Assembly: GCA_003220535.1 (NCBI GenBank)
Contig: QHSU01000065.1
Location: forward strand, 1-64,000
DNA length: 64,000 bases
Direction: 5' to 3'
DNA from: Candidatus Rokuibacteriota bacterium
Lineage (GTDB): Bacteria > Methylomirabilota > Methylomirabilia > Rokubacteriales > CSP1-6
Below, piece after piece: positions 7,898 to 16,284 of this stretch (the stretch's first letter is position 1; each line of letters begins with the position of its first letter). Both the position numbers and the translations under genes were made by a program. The notes under the pieces were generated by a model. The model searched no databases. It saw nothing but the letters and a program-made list of their open reading frames with translations, and was not told the DNA's origin.

Positions 7898-9567
7898 CTT
7901 TCGACCCCAGGCACCAGAGCCGGGTCCTCCTGGACGGCGCCGACCGCGCGGCCGCGCGGTCCTACTTCAAGGCGATCGGCTTCACCGACGATGACCTCAA
8001 GCGCCCCCTGGTCGGCGTCGCCCACTGCTGGATCGAGGTCACGCCCTGTAACTGGAACCACCGGAAGTTGGCCGAGAAGGTCAAGGAAGGGATCCGCGCC
8101 GCCGGCGGCACGCCGATCGAGTTCAACTCGATCAGCATCACCGATGGGATCGCCATGGGCACCGAAGGCATGAAGGCCTCGCTCGTCAGCCGCGAGACCA
8201 TCGCCGACTCCGTCGAGCTGGTGGTCCGCGGCCATCTCTTCGACGGCTTCGTGGGCATCTCCGGCTGCGACAAGACCATTCCCGCGATGGTCATGGCGAT
8301 GGCGCGGCTGAACCTCCCGAGCGTCATGCTCTACGGCGGCTCGATCGCCTTCGGCGAGTACAAGGGCCGCAAACTCACCATCCAGGAAGTCTTCGAGGCG
8401 ATCGGCGCCTTCAACGCCGGCAAGATCGACGCCCGCGAGCTCAACGAAGTCGAGAGTCGCGCCTGCCCGGGCGCCGGTGCCTGCGGCGGGCAGTTCACGG
8501 CCAACACGATGTCGACGGCCTTCGAGATGCTCGGCGTGTCGCCCATGGGGTTCAACGGCGTGCCGGCCGTCGACCCCCGCAAGGAAGAGGTGGCCTTCGA
8601 GACGGGCCGGCTGGTGATGGACCTGCTCAAGAAGGGCGTCCTGCCGCGCCGGATCATCACGAAGAAAGCCCTCCACAACGCGATCGCCGGCGTGATGGCG
8701 ACGGGCGGCTCGACCAACGCGGTCCTGCACCTGCTCGCCGTCGCCAAGGAGGCGGGCGTCAAGCTGGCGATCGACGAGTTCGACAAGATCTCGCGCAAGA
8801 CGCCCGTGCTCGCCGACATGAGGCCCTGGGGCAACTACACGGCGCCCGAGATGCACGAGGCCGGCGGCATGGGGGTCGTCGCCAAGCGTCTGCTCGAAGC
8901 GGGGCTGTTGTACGCCGACGAGCCGACCGTCACCGGTCGGACGATCGGCGACGAGGCGCGCGCCGCGCGCGAGGCGCCGGGCCAAAAGGTCATCCGGCCG
9001 CTCTCGGATCCGCTCAAGCCCGAGGGGGGCCTCGTCATCCTCCGGGGTAATCTCGCGCCTGAGGGGTGTGTCGCCAAGGTCTCGGGACAGAAGCGGGATT
9101 TCCACCGCGGCCCCGCCAAGGTGTTCGACCGCGAAGAGGACTCATTCCAGGCCGTGAAAGCGAGGAAGATCAAGCCCAACGACGTGATCGTCATCCGCTG
9201 GGAGGGTCCCAAGGGCGGGCCAGGCATGCGCGAGATGCTCCACGTGACGGGCGCGCTCCAGGGGGCCGGCCTCGGCGACACCGTTGCGCTCATGACCGAC
9301 GGGCGCTTCTCCGGAGCGACCCACGGATTCATGATCGGCCACATCGCGCCCGAGGCTGCCGAAGGCGGCGCGATCGCGGCGCTTCGCAACGGTGACACCA
9401 TCGTGATCGACATCAAAAAGCGCAAGCTTGACGTCGAGCTGTCCGCCGCCGAGCTGAAGAAGCGTCTCAAGAGCGTGAAGCCACCGAAGCCGCGCTATAC
9501 CTGGGGCGTCCTGGCGAAGTACGCGCGCCTCGTCTCGAGCGCGTCCGATGGCGCCGTCACGGGCTAA
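7894..9567 (+). CDS. ilvD: Dihydroxy-acid dehydratase
   Basis: This enzyme dehydrates 2,3-dihydroxy-3-methyl acids to 2-oxo acids in valine, leucine and isoleucine synthesis; some relatives act on sugar acids. The 557-residue protein has the three cluster cysteines in the expected places: VGVAHCWIEVTPCNWN, SGCDKTIPAMVMAM and GACGGQFTANTMSTA. It also has MREMLHVTGAL and the late TDGRFSGATHGFMIGHI. AAGGAGGTGTCCGC before ATG 7894 is a near-consensus ribosome-binding site. Length and motifs favour true IlvD. It sits in a chain of overlapping genes rather than with ilvC or ilvBN. Confidence 0.94.
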   Translation: MTFDPRHQSRVLLDGADRAAARSYFKAIGFTDDDLKRPLVGVAHCWIEVTPCNWNHRKLAEKVKEGIRAAGGTPIEFNSISITDGIAMGTEGMKASLVSRETIADSVELVVRGHLFDGFVGISGCDKTIPAMVMAMARLNLPSVMLYGGSIAFGEYKGRKLTIQEVFEAIGAFNAGKIDARELNEVESRACPGAGACGGQFTANTMSTAFEMLGVSPMGFNGVPAVDPRKEEVAFETGRLVMDLLKKGVLPRRIITKKALHNAIAGVMATGGSTNAVLHLLAVAKEAGVKLAIDEFDKISRKTPVLADMRPWGNYTAPEMHEAGGMGVVAKRLLEAGLLYADEPTVTGRTIGDEARAAREAPGQKVIRPLSDPLKPEGGLVILRGNLAPEGCVAKVSGQKRDFHRGPAKVFDREEDSFQAVKARKIKPNDVIVIRWEGPKGGPGMREMLHVTGALQGAGLGDTVALMTDGRFSGATHGFMIGHIAPEAAEGGAIAALRNGDTIVIDIKKRKLDVELSAAELKKRLKSVKPPKPRYTWGVLAKYARLVSSASDGAVTG

Positions 9568-10219
9568 CACGCGCCCGGCCGACCTCCCCGACGAGCTGAG
9601 CCCGGTCTTCCTCGAGCGTCTCAAGGCCGAGCCGCTGGCCGAGCTCACCCTGCTGGACGCCGGGACGGGCGCGGGTCGGGTCGCGCTGGCGCTGGCGCCC
9701 CTCTGTCGCGCCGTCGTCGGCGTCGACCGCGACGCGAAGGAGATCGACGAGGCCCGCCGACGCGCCGCCGCCGCGAAGCTCTCGAACGTCCGGTTCGTCG
9801 TCGGCGACGTGGAGGTCGAAGAGTACGCGCCGTTCAAGCCCGACATGGTCGTGGCCTACCTCTGCATGTCCGACGCGATCGCCGAACGGGCCGGGCGGGC
9901 GCTCCGGCCGGGCCAGGTCTTCGCCTTCGTCGCGTTTCACACTGACCAGTGGAAGGAGACGGGCCGGCCCTCGCGCTTCGCGTACGGCGAGACCGGCGTG
10001 CGGCGGCTCCTCAAGCGGACCGGCTTCACGGTCGATCACCTCGAGGTCGAGCGCGAGGTCAAGGCGTTTGCCTCGGTGGAGGAGGGGCTCGCGGCGGCGG
10101 TCGGGCTCCAGGAGAAGTGGAAGGTCGACGGGCGCTGGTTCCGGTACGTGAAATTTCTCGAAGACGGCGGGCGGACGCTGACGCGGGCCCACCTCGTCGT
10201 GAAGGCGCGCAAGGCGTGA
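9548..10219 (+). CDS. Class I SAM-dependent methyltransferase
   Basis: The 223-residue protein contains motif I, LLDAGTGAGRVALAL (residues about 34-48), the acidic motif II residue in VVGVDRDAKEID, and a motif II/III-like VRFVVGDVE. These mark a Rossmann-fold S-adenosylmethionine methyltransferase. The C-terminal half holds a GVRRLLKRTGFTVDHLEVER block seen in small-molecule methyltransferases. The substrate is unknown. It starts 20 bases inside the end of ilvD and overlaps queG, so it belongs to the same transcription unit. Confidence 0.82.
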   Translation: MAPSRANTRPADLPDELSPVFLERLKAEPLAELTLLDAGTGAGRVALALAPLCRAVVGVDRDAKEIDEARRRAAAAKLSNVRFVVGDVEVEEYAPFKPDMVVAYLCMSDAIAERAGRALRPGQVFAFVAFHTDQWKETGRPSRFAYGETGVRRLLKRTGFTVDHLEVEREVKAFASVEEGLAAAVGLQEKWKVDGRWFRYVKFLEDGGRTLTRAHLVVKARKA

Positions 10220-11259
10220 CGCTGGTCGGCCTCGCGCTGAGCGGCGCGGTGAAGGCGCAGGCACTCGAGCTGGGCTTCGACCGGGTCGCGATCGGCCCGG
10301 CGGAGCCTCCAGAGCACGGCCCCGAGCTCGAGACGTGGCTCGACGCCGGCTACGCCGGGACGATGGCCTACCTCGACCGCGGGCGCGCCGACCGCCTGGA
10401 CCCCGCTCGCCTCCTGCCGGGGTGTCGTTCCGTCGTGGCGGTGGCGGTGAGCTACGCGCGGGAGGACGACGACCCGACCTGGCGGCCCGTCTCGCGCTAC
10501 GCGCGCGGGCGGGACTACCACGACGTGATGCGACCCCGTCTCCAGGCGCTGGGCGAGTTCATCCGCGCGGCGGCGGGCGCCGGGGTGGCGAGCCGGGCCG
10601 CGGTCGACTCGAGCGCTGTGCTCGAGCGAGATCTCGCCGCGCGGGCGGGGCTCGGCTGGATCGGCAAGAACACGAATCTGCTCACGCCGTCGCTCGGCTC
10701 CTACTTCTTCATCGGTGTCGTCCTCACGACCGCCGCGCTCGACTTCGATCGTCGCCAGCCCGATCGCTGCGGCACCTGCACCGCCTGTCTCGACGCCTGC
10801 CCGACGCGCGCGTTCGTCGGCCCCTACGTCCTCGACGCGCGCCGCTGCATCTCGTACCTGACGATCGAGCACCGCGGCGACATCCCGGGAGAGCTCGCCG
10901 GCCAGCTGGGGGAGTGGCTGTTCGGCTGCGACGTGTGTCAGGAGGTTTGCCCGTGGAACCGCAAGGCCGAGGCCGCGCGTGAGCCCGCGCTGGCACCGTC
11001 CGGGTCGCTGGGCCCGCTCGAGACCCTGCTCGAGCTCGATCAGGACGCGTTCCGGGCCCGCTTCCGCGGCACGGCCCTCACCAGAACCAAGCGCTCCGGG
11101 CTCCTCAGAAACGCGGCCGTCGTCCTGGCCAACCGCGGTGAGCGCGGGGCCGTCGGCTCGCTCGCCCGGGCGCTCGGCGACGAGGATCCGGTGGTGCGCC
11201 GCGCCGCGGCGTGGGCGCTCGCGAAGCTCGACGCCGGCGGCCGGACGTCGTCGTCGTGA
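10216..11259 (+). CDS. queG: Epoxyqueuosine reductase QueG
   Basis: QueG performs the last step of queuosine tRNA modification, reducing epoxyqueuosine with cobalamin and two [4Fe-4S] clusters. The 347-residue protein has DSSAVLERDLAARAGLGWIG (residues about 130-149), two ferredoxin-like cysteine sets, CGTCTACLDACPT near residue 183 and CDVCQEVCPW near residue 239, and a short HEAT-like tail (VVLANRGERGAVGSLARAL). The GTG start at 10216 overlaps the preceding stop. The frame is open further upstream, but only antisense-like, non-homologous sequence is read there. Confidence 0.95.
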   Translation: MTLVGLALSGAVKAQALELGFDRVAIGPAEPPEHGPELETWLDAGYAGTMAYLDRGRADRLDPARLLPGCRSVVAVAVSYAREDDDPTWRPVSRYARGRDYHDVMRPRLQALGEFIRAAAGAGVASRAAVDSSAVLERDLAARAGLGWIGKNTNLLTPSLGSYFFIGVVLTTAALDFDRRQPDRCGTCTACLDACPTRAFVGPYVLDARRCISYLTIEHRGDIPGELAGQLGEWLFGCDVCQEVCPWNRKAEAAREPALAPSGSLGPLETLLELDQDAFRARFRGTALTRTKRSGLLRNAAVVLANRGERGAVGSLARALGDEDPVVRRAAAWALAKLDAGGRTSSS

Positions 11260-11648
11260 AAGTCAAGCGCCTCGATCACTTCGGCGCCGACGTCGCCGAC
11301 CTCGGGCGTGCCGAGCGCTTTTACGCCGAGGTGCTCGGGATGTCGGTCCAGCTGCGTCTCGCCGATCAGGTGCTCATGCGCGGGGGCGAGACGATCTGCG
11401 CGCTGTTCCTCAAGCCGGATCGCGCACCCTCCGATCCCGAGCACGTGCGGAATCCGCTCGGCAAGAGCCACCACGCTTTCGAGGTCGCGTGGGAGGACCT
11501 GAAGGCCGCCCAGGCGCTGTTCGCCGCACGCGGGGTGCCCCATCACGCGCCGATCGACTGGGGCGACCACGACTGCCTCTACTTCCTCGATCCCGACGGC
11601 AACCTGCTGGAGCTCGTCGGCTACCGATCGAACGGCACGCGAACGTGA
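11256..11648 (+). CDS. VOC superfamily (glyoxalase/dioxygenase-fold) protein
   Basis: The 130-residue protein shows the paired beta-alpha-beta modules of the vicinal oxygen chelate fold: LDHFGADVADLGRAERFYAEVLGM at the start and SHHAFEVAWEDLKAAQALF followed by FLDPDGNLLELVGY at the end. Candidate metal ligands are the first His, the His in HHAFEV and the Glu in LLELV. Family members include lyases, extradiol dioxygenases and resistance proteins, so a function cannot be fixed. GTG 11256 overlaps the queG stop, and the gene's own stop overlaps tctB. Confidence 0.85.
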   Translation: MKVKRLDHFGADVADLGRAERFYAEVLGMSVQLRLADQVLMRGGETICALFLKPDRAPSDPEHVRNPLGKSHHAFEVAWEDLKAAQALFAARGVPHHAPIDWGDHDCLYFLDPDGNLLELVGYRSNGTRT

Positions 11649-12091
11649 CGCTGACGACCGATCGGGTCGCCGGCGGGGCGCTCGTCCTGCTCTCGCTCGT
11701 CGTCCTCTGGGAGAGCCGGCGCCTGCCGCTGGGCAGTCTGCGCAATCCCGGTCCGGCCTACATGCCCGTCGTGCTCGCCGTCGTGCTGCTGGGCTTCGGC
11801 GCCCTCCTGGTCGCGCTCGCGGGCAAGGCGCCGGCGCTGTCGAGCGTCGGCTGGACGGAGTGGCGCCACGCGGTCGCGATCTTCGTCGTCTGCGCGTTCG
11901 CCGCGCTGGCCCTCGAGCGGCTCGGCTTCCGGGCGACCATCGCCCTGTCGCTCGCGTTCCTCCTGCGCGGCGTCGAGCGCAAGGGGTCGGTCTTCACCGC
12001 CGTGCTCGCCATCGCCTTCGCCGTCGCCACGTTCTTCCTCTTCGACACACTCCTGAGAGTGCCGCTCCCGCGCGGGCCGTTCGGTCTCTGA
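11645..12091 (+). CDS. tctB: Tripartite tricarboxylate transporter small membrane subunit TctB
   Basis: The 148-residue protein has four hydrophobic segments, as expected for TctB, and contains LGSLRNPGPAYMPVVLAVVL, which matches the conserved G-x-G-x-x-P/F region of the first loop. TctB pairs with TctA in the inner membrane. Position directly before tctA and tctC, with GTGA and TGATG overlaps on either side, supports the call. Confidence 0.9.
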   Translation: MTLTTDRVAGGALVLLSLVVLWESRRLPLGSLRNPGPAYMPVVLAVVLLGFGALLVALAGKAPALSSVGWTEWRHAVAIFVVCAFAALALERLGFRATIALSLAFLLRGVERKGSVFTAVLAIAFAVATFFLFDTLLRVPLPRGPFGL

Positions 12092-13623
12092 TGGCCGAGA
12101 CCCTGCACAACCTCGCCCTCGGCTTCTCGATCGCGCTCTCGCCCGTCATCCTCCTCTACGCCGTCGTCGGCTGCGTCGTGGGGACGCTCGTCGGCGTGCT
12201 CCCCGGCGTCGGGCCGCTGGCCGGCATCAGCTTGCTGCTGCCGGCGACGTTCGGCCTCGATGCGACGCGGGCGATCGTCATGCTCGCCGGCATCTACTAC
12301 GGCGCCATGTACGGGGGCTCGACGACGTCGATTCTCATGCGGATTCCGGGCGAGGCCGCCTCGGTCATGACGTGCATCGACGGCTATGCGATGGCTCGCA
12401 AGGGCCGGGCCGGGGCCGCTCTCGCCATCGCGGCGGTCGGGTCGTACGTCGCCGGCACGGTGAGCGTGATCGGGCTGATGCTCCTGGCGCCGCCGCTCGC
12501 CTCGTTCGCGCTCCGCTTCGGGCCGCCCGAGTACTTCGCGCTGCTCGTTCTGGGCCTGCTTGTGCTCGCCTACATGAGCAGCGGCTCGATGCTCAAGGCT
12601 CTCGCGATGGCCGCCCTCGGCCTCCTCCTCGGCATGATCGGCATCGACCAGATGACCGGCTATTTCCGCTTCGCCTACGGCGTGGTCGAGCTGGGCGACG
12701 GCATCGGCGTGGTGCCGGTGGCGGTGGGGCTCTTCGGCCTCGCCGAGATCCTCGCCACGGCCGGGTTGCCCGCGCCGCCGCGGGTCATCAAGCCGAAGCT
12801 CCGCGAGCTCCTGCCGACGCGCCGCGAGTGGCGCGAGTCGGCGTGGCCTATCGGCCGGGGCACGGTGCTCGGCTTCCTGATCGGCATCGTCCCCGGCTCG
12901 GCCCACATCATCTCGAGCTTCGTGTCGTACGCCGTCGAGCGGAAGCTCTCGAAGCGGCCCGAGGAGTTCGGTCAGGGAGCGGTGGCGGGAGTGGCGGGAC
13001 CGGAATCGGCGAACAACTCGGCGACCTCGGGCGCGTTCGTGCCGATGCTCGCGCTGGGGGTGCCGTCGGGGCCGATTCCCGCGGTGATGCTCGCGGCGAT
13101 GATGGTCCACGGCGTCTCGCCGGGCCCGCTCCTGATCAAGCAACAGCCCGAGCTCTTCTGGGGATTCATCGCCTCGATGTACGTCGGCAACGTCGTCTTG
13201 CTGGTCTTGAACCTGCCGCTGGTGGGCGTGTTCGTGAACATCTTGCGGGTGCCGTACCCGATCCTCTACCCGTCCATCCTGGCGTTCTGCATTCTCGGCG
13301 TCTACGCGGTGAACGGCAGCGTCGTGGACGTGTGGATCATGCTCCTGATGGGCGCGCTCGGCTATCTCCTCCGGAAGCTCGACTTCGAGACCGCGCCGAT
13401 CGTGCTGGGCGTCGTCCTGGCACCGATGATCGAGATGGCGTTGCGCCAGTCGCTCGCGATGTCGGACGGCCAGTACTCGATCTTTCTGGGGCGGCCGATC
13501 TCGGCCACGCTGCTCGGCGTCGGCCTCTTGCTGCTGCTGCTGGGGCTCCGACCGCTCGTGACGCGGGGGCTGGACTGGCGCGCCCGGCTCGCGCTCGCCG
13601 AAAAGGGGGAAGAGCATCCATGA
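12091..13623 (+). CDS. tctA: Tripartite tricarboxylate transporter large permease TctA
   Basis: The 510-residue membrane protein carries the TctA hallmarks: GVLPGVGPLAGISLLLP (near residue 38), YYGAMYGGSTTSIL, IPGEAASVMTCIDGY, then EFGQGAVAGVAGPESANNSA and GVPSGPIPAVMLAAM. About 11-12 helices are visible. With TctB it forms the channel that takes up the ligand delivered by TctC, using an ion gradient. ATG 12091 overlaps the tctB stop by one base; a longer in-frame extension reads into tctB and is not homologous. Confidence 0.95.
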   Translation: MAETLHNLALGFSIALSPVILLYAVVGCVVGTLVGVLPGVGPLAGISLLLPATFGLDATRAIVMLAGIYYGAMYGGSTTSILMRIPGEAASVMTCIDGYAMARKGRAGAALAIAAVGSYVAGTVSVIGLMLLAPPLASFALRFGPPEYFALLVLGLLVLAYMSSGSMLKALAMAALGLLLGMIGIDQMTGYFRFAYGVVELGDGIGVVPVAVGLFGLAEILATAGLPAPPRVIKPKLRELLPTRREWRESAWPIGRGTVLGFLIGIVPGSAHIISSFVSYAVERKLSKRPEEFGQGAVAGVAGPESANNSATSGAFVPMLALGVPSGPIPAVMLAAMMVHGVSPGPLLIKQQPELFWGFIASMYVGNVVLLVLNLPLVGVFVNILRVPYPILYPSILAFCILGVYAVNGSVVDVWIMLLMGALGYLLRKLDFETAPIVLGVVLAPMIEMALRQSLAMSDGQYSIFLGRPISATLLGVGLLLLLLGLRPLVTRGLDWRARLALAEKGEEHP

Positions 13624-14603
13624 GGCTCGCTCGAGTGTGCAGGCTCGCGTCGGTCGCGGTGCTCGCCATCGCGGCGATGGCGTCGGCCCAGGAGCCGTAT
13701 CCGGCGCGCCCGATCACGATCGTCGCGCCGTTCCCGCCGGGCGGCGTCGCCGACCTCACGGCACGGCCCGTAGCCGCGGCCATGGAGAAGGCGCTGAAGA
13801 ACCCGGTGGGGGTCGTGAACAAGACCGGCGCGGCCGGCGCCGTCGGGATGCAGTTCGTGGCGACGAGCAAGCCGGACGGCTATACGCTGCTCCTGGCGCT
13901 TTCCTCGATCTCGATCATTCCGGAAGCCGACAAGCTCTTCGGGCGACCCCCGGCGTTCACCGTCGATCAGTTCGCCTCGATCGCGCTGATCTCCGCCGAC
14001 CCGACGATCCTCGTCGTGCCGGCCGACAAGCCCTGGAAGACGGCGGCCGACTTCATCGAGGACGCGAAGCGGCGGCCCGGGCAGATCTCGTACAGCTCAT
14101 CGGGAGTGTACGGCACGCTCCACATGGCGATGGAGCTCCTGTCGCACGCGGCCGGCATCAAGCTGCGCCACGTGCCGTACGCCGGCGCTGGACCGGCGCT
14201 CACGGCCATCCTCGGTGGTCACGTGGACGCCCTCGCCTCGGGCCCGGCGGTGGTTCTGCCGCACATCAAGGCGAGCAAGCTTCGGCCGCTCGCCGGGTGG
14301 GGGGACAAGCGTGTCGCCGCGCTCCCGGAAGTGCCGACGTTCCAGGAGCTGGGCCTGGCCGAAGCGGAGTTCTACATCTGGGCCGGCGTCTTCGCGCCCA
14401 GGGGCACTCCCGAGCCCGTGCTGGCGAAGCTCCGGGACACCATGCGCGCCGCCGTCAACGACGCCGACTTCAAAGGGGCGATGGACAAGCTCGAGACGCC
14501 GATCGTGTTCAAGCAGGGAGAGGAGTTCGCGAGGTTCTTCGAGGCCGACGCCCGTCGATTGGCCGAGGGCGTCCGCAAAGTCGGGAGGATCGAGACCAAG
14601 TGA
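13620..14603 (+). CDS. tctC: Tripartite tricarboxylate transporter substrate-binding protein TctC
   Basis: The 327-residue periplasmic protein has a Sec signal (cleavage after AAMASA) followed by the Bug/TctC opening YPARPITIVAPFPPGG. Further landmarks are VVNKTGAAGAVGMQFVA, PDGYTLLL, HVPYAGAGPALTAILGGHVD and the C-terminal APRGTPEPVLAKL. Ligands of this family are mainly carboxylates such as citrate, but binding is diverse. ATG 13620 overlaps the tctA stop (ATGA). It is the last gene of the overlapping chain that starts at 7026. Confidence 0.95.
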   Translation: MRLARVCRLASVAVLAIAAMASAQEPYPARPITIVAPFPPGGVADLTARPVAAAMEKALKNPVGVVNKTGAAGAVGMQFVATSKPDGYTLLLALSSISIIPEADKLFGRPPAFTVDQFASIALISADPTILVVPADKPWKTAADFIEDAKRRPGQISYSSSGVYGTLHMAMELLSHAAGIKLRHVPYAGAGPALTAILGGHVDALASGPAVVLPHIKASKLRPLAGWGDKRVAALPEVPTFQELGLAEAEFYIWAGVFAPRGTPEPVLAKLRDTMRAAVNDADFKGAMDKLETPIVFKQGEEFARFFEADARRLAEGVRKVGRIETK

Positions 14604-14609
14604 CGCGCA

Positions 14610-14618
14610 TGATAAGAT
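14610..14618 (+). promoter_or_regulatory. Candidate extended -10 for def
   Basis: TGATAAGAT (TG 14610-14611, hexamer TAAGAT 14613-14618) lies ten bases before ATG 14629, and no Shine-Dalgarno sequence is seen. The transcript leader would be only a few bases long. The spacing is slightly longer than at the other probable leaderless starts in this window. Confidence 0.3.
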
Positions 14619-14628
14619 TCACCGTGTT

Positions 14629-15177
14629 ATGGCGATCCTGAAGGTCGCGCGCCTGGGTCATCCCGTGCTTCGGCAGGTGGCCGAGCCGGTCGATCCCGCC
14701 GCGATCCGATCACCCGCGGTCCAGCGGCTCATCGACGACATGATCGAGACGATGCGCGAATACGACGGCGCCGGCCTGGCGGCGACCCAGGTGCACACCC
14801 TCAAGCAGATCGCCGTCATCGAGGTGCTCGCCAATCCGCGCTACCCTGACGCGCCGGCCGTGCCCCTGATGGTGCTCATCAATCCCGTCGTCACGCCGCT
14901 CACGGACGAGATGGAGGAGGGGTGGGAGGGCTGTCTCTCGGTCCCCGACATGCGCGGCATGGTGCCCCGCCACACGGCGGTGCGTCTGCAGTGTCTCGAC
15001 CGGGAAGGCCAGGTCGTCGATCTGGTCGCCAAGGATTTCTTCGCACGGGTGAGCCAGCACGAGACCGACCATCTCAACGGCATCGTCTATCTCGACCGGA
15101 TGCGCAATCTCTCCACGCTCTCCCACGTCGCCGAGTGGAACAAGCACTGGCTCGGCAACCGTGAACAGGCTGACTGA
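14629..15177 (+). CDS. def: Peptide deformylase
   Basis: Peptide deformylase removes the formyl group from the N-terminal methionine of new proteins. All three family motifs are present: GAGLAATQV (residues about 46-54), EGCLSVP (about 102-108) and QHETDHLNG (about 144-152), giving the Cys and two His metal ligands and the catalytic Glu. At 182 residues the length is typical. ATG 14629 follows tctC by 25 bases with a candidate -10 between. The end of the gene runs into a large hairpin. Confidence 0.96.
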   Translation: MAILKVARLGHPVLRQVAEPVDPAAIRSPAVQRLIDDMIETMREYDGAGLAATQVHTLKQIAVIEVLANPRYPDAPAVPLMVLINPVVTPLTDEMEEGWEGCLSVPDMRGMVPRHTAVRLQCLDREGQVVDLVAKDFFARVSQHETDHLNGIVYLDRMRNLSTLSHVAEWNKHWLGNREQAD

Positions 15178-15300
15178 GGACGGCGAGCACGGGGGCGTCG
15201 GGGCCGGGCGGGGGCATTCCCCCCGCGCTCAGAAAACCCCACTTCGCGCGGAGGGAACGCCCCCGCCCGGCCCCGACGCCCCCGTGCTCGCGGTCGTCAG
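15172..15300. repeat. Large inverted repeat (hairpin A)
   Basis: A 32-bp perfect arm at 15184-15215 pairs with 15259-15290. Weaker pairing continues on both sides, so the arms reach about 57 nt around a loop of roughly 17 nt. The left arm is G-rich and the right arm C-rich. It begins at the last codons of def and covers the start region of the receiver-like gene. It is far longer than a normal terminator and has no T-tract. Three other hairpins of the same build occur in the window (B, C, D). Confidence 0.85.
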
Positions 15301-15619
15301 CGACCTGTTTTTTGTCGCTCGTATCAGGGAGACGGGCCGGCTCGCCGGCGTGCCGGTCGAGTTCGCGAGGACGCCCGAGCAAGTCCAGGCATCACTCGAC
15401 CGGCGCCCACGGCTCGTCGTGCTCGACCTCACGGCCGGGTACGACTACGAGCGGCTGTTCGCGGTGCTCGACGGCGCGCGGCTGCCCGTGCTCGGCTTCA
15501 CCACGCACGCGCTGGCGCGGCAGACGCAGCCCTGGCATTCGCGGTGCGACCGCGTCGTGACCAAGGAGACGCTCACCCAGGAGCTTCCGCGCCTCCTGAA
15601 GGAAGGAGTTACCGCATGA
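15284..15619 (+). CDS. Receiver-like domain protein, function unknown
   Basis: From GTG 15284 the protein has about 111 residues with a CheY-like alternation of strands and helices: VLAVVSDLFFVARIRETGRL, RPRLVVLDLTAGYDYERLF and LPVLGFTTHALARQT. VVLDL holds an Asp where the phospho-acceptor would be. Acidic residues before it are incomplete, so phosphorylation is uncertain. The frame opens upstream to 15161, but that part is translated from hairpin A, so I prefer the start at the edge of the fold. Its stop overlaps the ferritin-like gene (ATGA), which suggests a shared function. Confidence 0.6.
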   Translation: MLAVVSDLFFVARIRETGRLAGVPVEFARTPEQVQASLDRRPRLVVLDLTAGYDYERLFAVLDGARLPVLGFTTHALARQTQPWHSRCDRVVTKETLTQELPRLLKEGVTA

Positions 15620-16275
15620 CGGCCGAGGAGTTCGTCGCTCAGCTCGATGGCGAGAACCAGCGGCGGCTCAGCCGACTGGCGCCGGCGGACACGCTGAAGC
15701 CGGAGGTCGAGGGGGACCTGAACGTCCTCAATCTGCTGAAGGTCGCGCTCCGGAACGAGATGGAGGCCACCGAGATCGCCGCGCGCTGGCTGGTCACCAC
15801 CGACGTGGTCGACGTCAAGCTCGCGCTGGCCCGGCAGGTCGGGGACGAGGCCAAGCACTATCGGATGATCGCGGACCGGCTCCGCGCGCTCGGCTTCGAC
15901 GCGGCGTCGTTCGATCCGCTCGGGAAGGGCTACGGCCCGCTCTTCCAGTACCTGGACACCCTCGAGACGACCGTCGAGCGCGTCGCCGCGGGCCAGTTCA
16001 CCCGCGAGGCGATCGCCGTCGTGAAGAACCGGCAGTTCATCGAGTTCTGCGAGCACGCGGGCGATCGTGAGACCGCCGCGATGTATCGCGACGTGATCGA
16101 GCCGGATGAGCGCTACCACCAGGAGCTGGGCCGGAAGCTCCTCCTCCGGCTCGCGACCACGTCGGAGGCGCAGGCGGCGGCGTCGCACGCGGCGCGGAAG
16201 ACGCTCGAGCTGGCCGACGAGCTGCAGAAGAAAGCGCTCGCGACCGCGGGCATCCATCACGCGCCGGGCTGCTGA
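15616..16275 (+). CDS. Ferritin-like di-iron domain protein
   Basis: The 219-residue helical protein shows ferritin-superfamily spacing: an NEMEATEIAARW helix (Glu near residue 52), DEAKHYRMIADRL (E-x-x-H near residue 80), a third helix with EFCEHAGDRETAAM and a final DERYHQELG (E-x-x-H type, near residue 160). This gives the two E...ExxH sets of a di-iron site. Relatives include rubrerythrin-like and MiaE-like oxidases. GGAAGGAG before ATG 15616 is a good ribosome-binding site. Co-translation with the receiver-like gene is likely. Confidence 0.75.
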   Translation: MTAEEFVAQLDGENQRRLSRLAPADTLKPEVEGDLNVLNLLKVALRNEMEATEIAARWLVTTDVVDVKLALARQVGDEAKHYRMIADRLRALGFDAASFDPLGKGYGPLFQYLDTLETTVERVAAGQFTREAIAVVKNRQFIEFCEHAGDRETAAMYRDVIEPDERYHQELGRKLLLRLATTSEAQAAASHAARKTLELADELQKKALATAGIHHAPGC

Positions 16276-16284
16276 GGCGAGTTG

